A stretch of DNA of 64,000 nucleotides from Kutzneria kofuensis (GTDB taxonomy: Bacteria; Actinomycetota; Actinomycetes; Mycobacteriales; Pseudonocardiaceae). The notes under the pieces are model-generated. The model saw nothing but the letters and a program-made list of their open reading frames with translations, had not been told where the DNA came from and searched no databases. Shown in pieces: positions 57,466 through 64,000 of this stretch. The stretch's first letter is position 1, and each line of letters starts with the position of its first letter. The stretch spans positions 5,272,038 to 5,336,037 of the forward strand of contig NZ_JACHIR010000001.1 of the NCBI RefSeq assembly GCF_014203355.1, written 5' to 3'. Made by a program: the position numbers and the translations under genes.

Positions 57466-58632
57466 ATGAACGCGCGACAGGCACCAGAATTCCCCGCGTG
57501 GCCTCAGTACGACGACGCCGAGCGGGACGGCCTGATCCGTGCGCTCGAGCAGGGCCAGTGGTGGCGCATGGGCGGGGACGAGGTGAACTCCTTCGAGCGC
57601 GAGTTCGCCGAGCACCACGGCGCCGAGCACGCCCTCGCGGTCACGAACGGCACGCACGCGCTGGAGCTCGCCCTGCAGGTGATGGGCGTCGGCCCGGGCA
57701 CCGAGGTCATCGTGCCGGGCTTCACGTTCATCTCCTCCTCCCAGGCGGCCCAGCGGCTGGGCGCGGTGACGGTCCCGGTCGACGTCGACCTGAACACCTA
57801 CAACATCGACCCGGCCGCCGTCGCCGCCGCGATCACGCCGCGCACCAAGGTGATCATGCCCGTGCACATGGCCGGCCTGATCGCCGACATGGACGCGCTG
57901 GCCAAGATCTCGGCCGAGACCGGCGTGGCCGTGCTGCAGGACGCCGCGCACGCGCACGGCGCGCGCTGGCAGGGAAAGCGGGTCGGCGAGCTGGGCAGCA
58001 TCGCCACCTTCAGCTTCCAGAACGGCAAGCTGATGACCGCAGGCGAGGGCGGCGCCGTGGTGTTCCCCGAGGGCGAGACCGAGAAGTACGAGACGGCCTT
58101 CCTCCGCCACAGCTGCGGCCGCCCCCGCGACGACCGCCGCTACCTGCACCAGATCTCCGGTTCCAACATGCGGCTCAACGAGTTCTCCGCTTCCGTGCTG
58201 CGGGCGCAGCTGCGCCGCCTGGACGAGCAGGTCGCGCTGCGCGACGAGCGCTGGGCACTGCTGTCCAAGCTGCTGGGCCAGATCGACGGTGTCGTGCCGC
58301 AGGGCGGCGACGTGCGTGCCGACCGCAATTCCCACTACATGGCCATGTTCCGCGTCCCCGGCATCACCGAGGACAAGCGCAACGAGCTGGTGGACCGGCT
58401 CGTCGCCGCCGGCCTGCCGGCGTTCGCGGCGTTCCGCGCGATCTACCGCACCGACGCCTTCTGGGAGTTCGGCGCGCCGGACGAGACCGTCGAGCAGATC
58501 GCCGAGCGCTGCCCCAACACCGACGCCATCAGCCAGGACTGCATCTGGCTGCACCACCGCACCCTGCTGGCCGGCGAGCCGGAGATGCACGCCACGGCCG
58601 AGATCGTCGCCGGCATCGTGGCGGGGGCATGA
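57466..58632 (+). CDS. rifK: RifK: AHBA synthase (PLP-dependent, DegT/DnrJ/EryC1 fold)
   Basis: Encodes 388 residues, the usual length of AHBA synthases. The PLP-binding lysine is Lys188 in FSFQNGKLMTAGEGG; other family motifs are VTNGTHALELAL, PGFTFISSSQ and QDAAHAHGARW. It forms AHBA by dehydrating and aromatising 5-amino-5-deoxy-3-dehydroshikimate. With RifL it is also thought to transaminate a keto sugar on the way to kanosamine. AHBA synthase is the diagnostic gene of ansamycin and related clusters, and here it heads a compact rifK-L-M-N block. The stop overlaps the ATG of rifL (ATGA). Confidence 0.97.
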   Translation: MNARQAPEFPAWPQYDDAERDGLIRALEQGQWWRMGGDEVNSFEREFAEHHGAEHALAVTNGTHALELALQVMGVGPGTEVIVPGFTFISSSQAAQRLGAVTVPVDVDLNTYNIDPAAVAAAITPRTKVIMPVHMAGLIADMDALAKISAETGVAVLQDAAHAHGARWQGKRVGELGSIATFSFQNGKLMTAGEGGAVVFPEGETEKYETAFLRHSCGRPRDDRRYLHQISGSNMRLNEFSASVLRAQLRRLDEQVALRDERWALLSKLLGQIDGVVPQGGDVRADRNSHYMAMFRVPGITEDKRNELVDRLVAAGLPAFAAFRAIYRTDAFWEFGAPDETVEQIAERCPNTDAISQDCIWLHHRTLLAGEPEMHATAEIVAGIVAGA

Positions 58633-59783
58633 GCGAGCTTGCGAGCGAATCATTCAACGCAGAGCGTCCGCGAACGCGGACGCCGAGCGCTAGCGAGGCG
58701 CCCGCAGTGAGCGTGCGGGTCGCCGTCGTCGGGCTCGGGTGGGCGGGGCGTGAGCTGTGGCTGCCCCGGTTCCGCGAGCACGCCGACTTCGAGGTGGTCG
58801 CCGCCGTCGACGCCGATCCGGCGTCGCGGCAGGCGTTCACCGAGGAGACGGGCATTCCCGCGTACCCCGCGATCGATGCCCTGACCGCGTTCGACATCGA
58901 CCTGGCCGTCGTCGCGGTGCCGAACCACCTGCACGTCGAGGTGGCCGGCGCGCTGCTGGCCGCCGGGATCTCCGTGTTCATCGAGAAGCCGGTGTGCCTG
59001 ACCTCGGCCGAGGTCGACGTCCTGGCGGCGGCCGAGCGCACCGGCGGCATGCTGCTGGCCGGCAGCGCCGCCCGCTACCGCGGCGATGTGCAGGCGTTGC
59101 ACCGGCTCCTGCCCGACCTGGGCGAGATTCGGCACGTCAGCCTGGGCTGGGTCCGGGCCCGGGGCGTGCCGCGGGCGGGCGGCTGGTTCACCCAGCGCGA
59201 CAAGGCCGGCGGGGGAGCGCTGTTCGACCTCGGCTGGCACCTGCTCGACACGCTCGCCTTCCTGGCCGGCCCGGCCGCCTTCACGCAGGTGATCGGCGTG
59301 ACGTCGGACGACTTCGTCAACGCTGGCGCGTGGCGGGCGGCGTGGCGGCAGGACGAGCCCGGCGCGGCCGCCGCCGACGTGGAGGACACCGCGCGCGGCT
59401 TCCTCGTCCGTGAGGACGGGATTTCCGTGTCGCTGCGGGCAAGTTGGGCCTCGCACCAGGACAAGGACGTCTCGCTGATCCAGGTCGAGGGCAGCGGCGG
59501 CATCGTGGAACTGCGGTGCACCTTCGGGTTCAGCCCCAACCGCGACCCCGAGCCGGTGCTGACGCTGGCCCGCGAGGGCACGACCACGCGGGTCGCGCTG
59601 CCGACCGAGCCGATCGGCGTCGAGTACGGCCGGCAGGTGGACCGGCTGGCCGCGATGCTGGCCGACCCCGCCACCCGGGGGCAGGCGCTGGCCGAGGCCC
59701 GCCCGATCGTCTCGGTGATCGAGAACTTCTACGCGTCGGCCGGCTCCGCGCGGGCCCGGCGGGCGGTGCCCGCGTACCAGTAG
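58629..59783 (+). CDS. rifL: RifL: Gfo/Idh/MocA-family oxidoreductase for aminosugar (kanosamine) supply
   Basis: Encodes 384 residues from the ATG at 58629, which overlaps the rifK stop, or 358 from an in-frame GTG at 58707 preceded by GAGG. The conserved protein begins with the Rossmann strand VRVAVVGLGWAGRE; the 26 extra residues come from a palindromic repeat at the gene start (separate entry). Family motifs include AVPNHLHVEVA, the EKPVCLT loop and GWHLLDTLAFLAGP. RifL is thought to oxidise a sugar nucleotide so that RifK can transaminate it, yielding the amino sugar for aminoDAHP. It lies between rifK and the phosphatase rifM. Which start is used is uncertain. Confidence 0.93.
   Translation: MSELASESFNAERPRTRTPSASEAPAVSVRVAVVGLGWAGRELWLPRFREHADFEVVAAVDADPASRQAFTEETGIPAYPAIDALTAFDIDLAVVAVPNHLHVEVAGALLAAGISVFIEKPVCLTSAEVDVLAAAERTGGMLLAGSAARYRGDVQALHRLLPDLGEIRHVSLGWVRARGVPRAGGWFTQRDKAGGGALFDLGWHLLDTLAFLAGPAAFTQVIGVTSDDFVNAGAWRAAWRQDEPGAAAADVEDTARGFLVREDGISVSLRASWASHQDKDVSLIQVEGSGGIVELRCTFGFSPNRDPEPVLTLAREGTTTRVALPTEPIGVEYGRQVDRLAAMLADPATRGQALAEARPIVSVIENFYASAGSARARRAVPAYQ
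58630..58713 (+). repeat. Palindromic repeat at the start of rifL, flanked by TGAGCG copies
   Basis: TGAGCG occurs at 58630-58635 and again at 58708-58713. Between them lies a perfect inverted repeat GCGTCCGCG-AA-CGCGGACGC (58664-58683), with GAGCGAGC-type stretches on either side (GAGCTTGCGAGCG on the left, GAGCGCTAGCGAGG on the right). Removing 78 bp, one TGAGCG plus the element, would restore ATGAGCG joined to TGCGGGTC, that is MSVRVAVVG, the expected RifL start. The element therefore looks inserted exactly after the start codon, in a multiple of three. Elements of this general style, beginning with ATGAGCGAG, are common at gene starts in actinomycete genomes (from memory). Confidence 0.7.
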
Positions 59784-59794
59784 AGAGGTGCCCC

Positions 59795-60496
59795 ATGGCG
59801 TACCCGATCGTCGACCGGCCCGATGCCGAGGCGGATCCCTCGGTCTCGGTCAGGCACGCGGTCATCTTCGATCTCGACGGTGTCGTCGTCGACAGCTTCG
59901 CGGTGATGAGCGAGGCCTTCGCCATCGCCTACAACGAGGTGGTCGGCGACGGTCCCGCGCCGTTCAAGGAGTACCGGCGCCACCTCGGCCGGTACTTCCC
60001 GGACATCATGCGGATCATGAACCTACCGCTGGAGATGGAGGAGCCGTTCGTCCGCGAGAGCTACCGCCTCGCCGACCAGGTCCACGTCTTCGACGGCATC
60101 CTGGAACTGCTGCTCACGCTGCGGGTGCGCGGCATGAAGCTGGCCATCGCCACCGGCAAGACCGGGCCGCGTGCCCGGGACCTGCTCGGTCAGCTGGGCC
60201 TGCTGCCGTTCTTCGCGCACGTCATCGGCTCGGACGAGGTGCCCCGGCCGAAGCCGGCCCCGGACATGGTGTTCCACGCGCTGGACCTGCTGGGCGTGGA
60301 GCCGGAGAAGGCCATCATGATCGGCGACGCGCCGACCGACATCGCCAGCGCCCAGGGCGCCGGCGTCGCCGCGGCCGCCGCGCTGTGGGCCCCGCCGGAC
60401 GACATCGGCGAGCTGCTTGCCGCCGGCCCCGACGTGGTGCTGCAGCGGCCGGCCGACCTGCTCGCGCTCTGCCCGGCCGTCCCCGCCGTTCGCTGA
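59795..60496 (+). CDS. rifM: RifM: HAD-family phosphatase of the AHBA pathway
   Basis: Encodes 233 residues from the ATG at 59795 (GAGAGG upstream). It is a haloacid dehalogenase-type phosphatase: nucleophile and acid/base Asp26 and Asp28 in FDLDGVVVDS, motif II Thr in IATGKTG, motif III Lys in RPKPAPD, and motif IV IGDAPTD. The small cap domain fits phosphoglycolate phosphatase-like enzymes. In AHBA clusters it is placed in aminosugar supply, freeing the sugar that RifN phosphorylates again; the exact substrate is inferred from family studies. It lies between rifL and rifN with gaps of only 11 and 3 bp. Confidence 0.93.
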   Translation: MAYPIVDRPDAEADPSVSVRHAVIFDLDGVVVDSFAVMSEAFAIAYNEVVGDGPAPFKEYRRHLGRYFPDIMRIMNLPLEMEEPFVRESYRLADQVHVFDGILELLLTLRVRGMKLAIATGKTGPRARDLLGQLGLLPFFAHVIGSDEVPRPKPAPDMVFHALDLLGVEPEKAIMIGDAPTDIASAQGAGVAAAAALWAPPDDIGELLAAGPDVVLQRPADLLALCPAVPAVR

Positions 60497-60499
60497 CGC

Positions 60500-61399
60500 G
60501 TGGAGACGGCCCACTACCTCGGCATCGACGTCGGCGGCACGAAAGTCGCCCTGCGGGCCGAGAACGACGCCGGGTGTGTCCAGGAGACCTCGTTCGCCTG
60601 GGCGCCCCGGCTCAGCGCTGCCCGGGATCTCGACCAGCTCGCCGAGCACGTCGCCAAGATGCGGGCACTGCTCGGAACGCCGTTGCGAGCGGTCGGCGTT
60701 GCCATGCCGGCGACCGTCGACGCCGAAGGTCGGGTCACCGCCTGGCCCAGCCGTCCGGAGTGGACGGACGTCGACTTCGGTGCGGCGCTGCGAAAGCTGT
60801 TCCCCGAGGCGGCCGTCGTCTGTGCGGACGACGGTGATGTCGGTGCGTTGGCCGAGGCGCGGGCGGCCGGCTGTGACGACCTGCTCTACATCGGCGTCGG
60901 CACCGGTATCGGCGGCGGTCTCGTGCTGCGCGGCGAGCCGTGCCCCGGGCTCGGCCGGGGATCGTTCGAGATCGGGCACGTCATCGTCGACCTGGGCGGA
61001 GCTCGGTGTGTCTGTGGCCGGCGCGGCTGCCTGCAGGCGATCGCCTCCGGCCCGGCCACACTGCGCCGCGCGGAGTTGTTGCGGGGCGCGGCCGTCCCCT
61101 TCGACGAGCTGCGGGATGCGTTGCAAGACGAGGAATCCTGGGCCGTCACGGCGATCGACCAGACCTGCCGGGCCCTGGCCGCGGCGGTCGCCGGCGTGCA
61201 GGAACTGGTTCATCCGCAACGCGCGCTGATCGGCGGCGGTTTCGCGGCCGGCATCCCCGAGATCATCGACCGGGTGGCCGCGCATCTCGCCGCGCTGGCG
61301 CGGCCCGGCCACGACCCGCTGCCGGTCGCGCCGGCCAAGCTCGGCGGCCTGTCTTCGTTGCACGGCGCGGTGTCGCTGGCCCGCCTGATCGGGCAGTGA
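60500..61399 (+). CDS. rifN: RifN: ROK-family sugar kinase (kanosamine kinase)
   Basis: Encodes 299 residues from the GTG at 60500, three bases after the rifM stop. ROK features are the ATP-phosphate loop DVGGTK (10-15), IGVGTGIGGG (131-140) and the zinc site His160 with CVCGRRGC (Cys170, Cys172, Cys177). The glutamate that normally follows the last cysteine (CxCGxxGCxE) is Gln179 here. In the rifamycin pathway RifN phosphorylates kanosamine to kanosamine 6-phosphate, which feeds aminoDAHP formation. It closes the rifK-N block and converges with rifQ across 41 bp that show no clear terminator. Confidence 0.93.
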   Translation: METAHYLGIDVGGTKVALRAENDAGCVQETSFAWAPRLSAARDLDQLAEHVAKMRALLGTPLRAVGVAMPATVDAEGRVTAWPSRPEWTDVDFGAALRKLFPEAAVVCADDGDVGALAEARAAGCDDLLYIGVGTGIGGGLVLRGEPCPGLGRGSFEIGHVIVDLGGARCVCGRRGCLQAIASGPATLRRAELLRGAAVPFDELRDALQDEESWAVTAIDQTCRALAAAVAGVQELVHPQRALIGGGFAAGIPEIIDRVAAHLAALARPGHDPLPVAPAKLGGLSSLHGAVSLARLIGQ

Positions 61400-61440
61400 G
61401 CCTCAGCCCGGGCCGGCAGTGACCACTCTCGCCCTGCCTC

Positions 61441-62028
61441 TCAGCCCTCGCCGCCGCTGCGCAGCAGCGGCATCACGACCGTGTCGATGATCTCCTCGAG
61501 CGTCTCGTCCGGCACGGGCTTGAGGGTCTGCAGCATTTCCAACTGCAGCATGGTGAACGGCAGCCCCCGGATCCGGGCGGACAGCCGCGAAGGCTCGATC
61601 TCCCCGCGCGCGGCGGCCCGCTCGTAGACGACGTCCAATGCGTGCGGGCGGCCGTACCGGATGGCGTCGCGCAGGTCGGCGGGGTTGGTGCCGGACTCCT
61701 CGAAGTAGCCGGCCAGGTGCACGCCCATCATGGTGACGAACTGCGCCCGCGTCCGGCTGATCTCCCGCATCAGGGCCAGCAGGTCGCCGCGCAGCGAGCC
61801 GGTGTCCTCGGGCGCCTGGACCCGGTTGCGCTCCAGGACGTGCACGATCGTCGCGCGCATCAGCTCGAGCCGGTCGCTCCAGCGCCGGTACAGCACCGGG
61901 CGGCTGGTGCCGGCACGCGCCGCGACGGCGTCCATGGTGAAGCGCGCGTAGCCGCCTTCCTCCAGCTCCTGCCAGGACGCGTCCAGCAGCGCCTGTTCCA
62001 GGACCGCGCCCCGTCGCCGCTCGCCCAT
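61441..62028 (-). CDS. rifQ: RifQ: TetR-family transcriptional repressor
   Basis: Encodes 195 residues, read leftward from the ATG whose complement is at 62026-62028, with a strong ribosome binding site (GAGGGAG). The frame stays open far upstream, through the antisense of rifP, but the binding site and TetR length fix this start. The N-terminal helix-turn-helix is TMDAVAARAGTSRPVLYRRW (31-50), and the rest is the helical ligand-binding domain with a TetR C-terminal pattern. Divergent placement next to the exporter gene rifP suggests that it represses rifP, and itself, until the antibiotic or an intermediate binds. Confidence 0.9.
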   Translation of the reverse strand: MGERRRGAVLEQALLDASWQELEEGGYARFTMDAVAARAGTSRPVLYRRWSDRLELMRATIVHVLERNRVQAPEDTGSLRGDLLALMREISRTRAQFVTMMGVHLAGYFEESGTNPADLRDAIRYGRPHALDVVYERAAARGEIEPSRLSARIRGLPFTMLQLEMLQTLKPVPDETLEEIIDTVVMPLLRSGGEG

Positions 62029-62130
62029 CGGTACTCCCTCACTCACGTGCAAGACACACTTGCGTATCTTAACCGGCCGACCTACAGTAGCCGTCAATAA
62101 GAAACAGCGACGTATCTTGGGATGTGCCCA
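62029..62130 (+). promoter_or_regulatory. Divergent rifQ/rifP promoter and probable RifQ operator
   Basis: For rifP, TTGCGT at 62060-62065 and TACAGT at 62083-62088 are 17 bp apart and look like -35 and -10 boxes. On the other strand TAAGAT (complement of 62066-62071) could be a -10 for rifQ. CAAG-ACACA-CTTG (50-62 of this hundred) is a short inverted repeat that overlaps the rifP -35, and CGTATCTT is repeated at 62063-62070 and 62111-62118. These overlapping repeats are good candidates for RifQ binding sites. The region is clearly less GC-rich than its flanks. Confidence 0.5.
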
Positions 62131-63588
62131 ATGTCCTCGTCCAGCAAGCCCGCTTCCGAACGCATCGACCCCGAGGTGCTGAAGCTGGCGTTCACGATCA
62201 TCGTCGGCGCGCTGGCGCCGATGTTCGACACGACGATCGTCAGCGTCGGCATCAACGACCTCGCCCGCGAACTGCGCGCTCCGCTCGGCACGATCCAGTG
62301 GGTGAGCACCGGCTACCTGCTGGCCATGTTCGTCGCCATCCCGCTCGTCGGCTGGTTCCAGTCCCGGCTCGGCGGCAAGCGGGTCTGGCTCGGCTCGCTC
62401 GGGCTGTTCCTGGTCGGCTCCGTGCTGTGCGCGCTGTCCTGGGACGTCACCAGCCTGATCGTGTTCCGGGTCCTGCAGGGCGTCAGCGCCGGCGTGATGA
62501 TGCCGATGATGATGACGCTGATCATGCAGGCCGCCCGGGGGCGCAACACCGGCCGGCTGATGGCCACCGTCTCGCTGCCCATCGCGCTCGGCCCGATCCT
62601 CGGCCCGGTGCTGGGCGGCCTGCTGCTGGCCTCGGGCATCTGGCAGCTGCTGTTCCTGATCAACATCCCGTTCTGTGTCGTCGGCCTCTGGCTCGCCGTC
62701 CGGAACCTGCCGGAGGACAAGCCCGCCGGCGACCGGCCGCCGCTCGACGTCGTCGGCATCCTCCTGCTGCCGCCGGGCGCGGCCGCCCTCATCTACGGCC
62801 TGTCCCAGATCGGCGGCGCCGGTGGCTTCGGCGCTCCCCAGGTGCTGATCCCGCTGCTGGCCGGCGCCGTCCTGATCGCCGTCTTCATCGTGCGGTCGCT
62901 GCCACGCGGGGCCAAGGCACTGGTCAACATCTCCCTGTTCGGCCACCGCTCGGTCGCCTCGTCCTCGGTGCTGTACTTCCTCAGCGGCGCCACCCTGTAC
63001 GGGGCGATGCTGCTGCTGCCGCTGTTCTGGCAGCAGGCCCGGGGCGAGGACGCTCTCGGCGCCGGCCTGCTGCTCATCCCGCAGGGCATCGGCACGCTGC
63101 TGTCCCGGTTCGTCGCCGGGCGCTACACCGACAAGGTCGGCGCCCGCTGGGTCGCGCTGATCGGGTTCGCCGCCGTGGTCCTGACCACCGTGCCGTTCAC
63201 GTTCGTCACCGCCGACACGTCCAACCTGGTGCTGACGGGCCTGTTGCTGCTGCGCGGCCTCGGCATGGGCGTCGCCACCATCCCGCTGGCCAGCGCCGCC
63301 TACGTCGGCCTGGACCACGCGTCCATCCCCAGCGCCACCATGATCGTCCTGATCATCCAGCAGATCGGCGGCTCGCTGGGCATCGCCGTGCTGGCCGTGA
63401 TCCTGCAGCGGGCCTCCGCCGGCGCGACCGACCTGACCGCCCTCACCCACGCGTTCAGCACCACCTTCTGGTGGTCGATCGGCCTCACCGCGCTGGCCGT
63501 GCCGCTGTGCCTGCTGCTGCCCGGCCGGCCCAAGCCCGCGCCGGCCGCCGAGACCACCGCCGGAGCCGAAGTCCCTGCCGAGGCCTGA
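62131..63588 (+). CDS. rifP: RifP: major facilitator drug efflux transporter (DHA2/EmrB-QacA type)
   Basis: Encodes 485 residues from the ATG at 62131; GGGA at 62119-62122 suits it, while an in-frame ATG at 62122 would add three residues. It is an integral membrane protein with about 14 hydrophobic segments. An MFS motif A-like loop (FQSRLGGKRVWLGSLG) and motif C (LGPILGPVLGG) are visible. It probably exports the ansamycin by proton antiport and gives self-protection. It is divergent from rifQ, which should control it. A hairpin follows the stop codon. Confidence 0.93.
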   Translation: MSSSSKPASERIDPEVLKLAFTIIVGALAPMFDTTIVSVGINDLARELRAPLGTIQWVSTGYLLAMFVAIPLVGWFQSRLGGKRVWLGSLGLFLVGSVLCALSWDVTSLIVFRVLQGVSAGVMMPMMMTLIMQAARGRNTGRLMATVSLPIALGPILGPVLGGLLLASGIWQLLFLINIPFCVVGLWLAVRNLPEDKPAGDRPPLDVVGILLLPPGAAALIYGLSQIGGAGGFGAPQVLIPLLAGAVLIAVFIVRSLPRGAKALVNISLFGHRSVASSSVLYFLSGATLYGAMLLLPLFWQQARGEDALGAGLLLIPQGIGTLLSRFVAGRYTDKVGARWVALIGFAAVVLTTVPFTFVTADTSNLVLTGLLLLRGLGMGVATIPLASAAYVGLDHASIPSATMIVLIIQQIGGSLGIAVLAVILQRASAGATDLTALTHAFSTTFWWSIGLTALAVPLCLLLPGRPKPAPAAETTAGAEVPAEA

Positions 63589-63611
63589 GCTGGCCTTTCG
63601 GGCCCGCCAGC
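63589..63611 (+). terminator. Hairpin just after rifP, possible terminator
   Basis: GCTGGC at 63589-63594 pairs with GCCAGC at 63606-63611 around an 11-base loop that itself contains GGCC-type pairing. It starts at the base after the rifP stop codon. There is no following T run, as is usual for terminators in high-GC actinomycetes, so this is only a candidate. Confidence 0.4.
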
Positions 63612-63764
63612 GCTGTCAGGTTGGGGGATGTTGGGCGGATTCGTCCTTCCTATGGTTCCCCGACGGGGCAGTGTGCCCGCCCCACGCCAGCGACCCGGTC
63701 ACACGGCCGAGGCAGCCGGTGAGTCGTTCTCGGTGACCCGGAATCCTCTTCGATGGAGTACGTC

Positions 63765-64000
63765 ATGAGCGAGACAACCCTCGAGTGCCAGCGGCCACGG
63801 CCGTTCCCGCTGGAGCGCACGTCGGTGCCGGAGCCGGCGGGCGACTACCGCCGGCTGCGCGCGGAGCAGCCGATCATCAAGGTCTCGCTGCCGACCGAGC
63901 AGGAGGCGTGGCTGGTCACCCGGTACTCCGACGTCCGCGCGCTGCTGATCGACGAGCGCATCAGCGCCGACCGCAGCCACCCGAACTTCCCGCTGCGCCG
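63765..64000 (+). CDS. Cytochrome P450, N-terminal part, cut by window edge
   Basis: Starts at the ATG at 63765, with GGAG at 63755-63758; an in-frame ATG at 63753 is possible but would place the binding site inside the gene. The 78 visible residues (FPLERTSVPEPAGDYRRLR, then WLVTRYSDVRALLIDERIS and SADRSHPNFP) are typical of the N-terminal A/B-helix region of actinobacterial CYP105-like P450s. The heme-binding part lies outside the window. In the known rif cluster P450 genes (orf4, orf5) follow rifP/rifQ, one of them responsible for the oxidative opening of the naphthalenic ring, so this may be such a tailoring enzyme. The 153 bp between the rifP hairpin and this gene hold only the small palindrome CCCC-GAC-GGGG at 63658-63668. 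Confidence 0.85.
   Translation, partial: MSETTLECQRPRPFPLERTSVPEPAGDYRRLRAEQPIIKVSLPTEQEAWLVTRYSDVRALLIDERISADRSHPNFPLR

Noticed and set aside
62029-63450. N-terminal extension of the RifQ frame to about 669 residues across the antisense of rifP
   Set aside because: The extension is low-complexity antisense of a clear transporter. A strong ribosome binding site and normal TetR length place the start at 62028.

Overview
This window is most of a rifamycin-type ansamycin biosynthetic gene cluster from a high-GC actinomycete. Nearly all genes lie on the + strand. The order and domain content match the rif cluster known from Amycolatopsis: an oxidoreductase and a P450, five giant modular polyketide synthase (PKS) genes rifA-rifE, the amide synthase rifF, and then the genes that make the starter 3-amino-5-hydroxybenzoic acid (AHBA), rifG-H-I-K-L-M-N. 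The TetR/efflux pair rifQ/rifP follows, and the start of another P450 is cut by the right edge. I cannot assign the species; Pseudonocardiales or Micromonosporaceae would both fit.

Layout. 1-2022: the 3' end of a Gfo/Idh/MocA oxidoreductase, a DUF5988-like small gene and a cytochrome P450. 2064-53312: the assembly line, with a loading module (CoA-ligase-like adenylation domain plus carrier protein) and ten extension modules. RifA carries loading to module 3, RifB 4-6, RifC 7, RifD 8 and RifE 9-10. 53327-57345: rifF, an unannotated-looking 46-residue ORF, and rifG, rifH, rifI, all overlapping or closely spaced. 57466-61399: rifK, rifL, rifM, rifN behind a 120-bp gap. 61441-63588: divergent rifQ and rifP around a short promoter/operator region. 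63765-64000: partial P450.

How it works together. RifH, RifG and RifI together with RifK-RifN supply AHBA through the aminoshikimate route. The dehydratase RifJ is expected but is not in the window. RifA activates AHBA. Acyltransferase motifs predict malonyl-CoA at modules 2 and 9 and methylmalonyl-CoA at the other eight, which is the rifamycin pattern. Ketoreductase and dehydratase motifs also fit rifamycin: module 2 lacks reduction, the module 3 KR is dead, modules 4, 9 and 10 make alkenes, and module 8 has a gutted DH. RifE ends in a carrier protein without a thioesterase, and RifF closes the macrolactam. RifP probably exports the product under RifQ control.

Less ordinary details are: a foldback element inserted in frame in RifA, a palindromic repeat sitting exactly at the start of rifL, a 46-residue ORF coupled to rifG, TTA leucine codons in rifC and rifD, two docking-domain classes, and KR types that track the Z/E geometry of the rifamycin alkenes.
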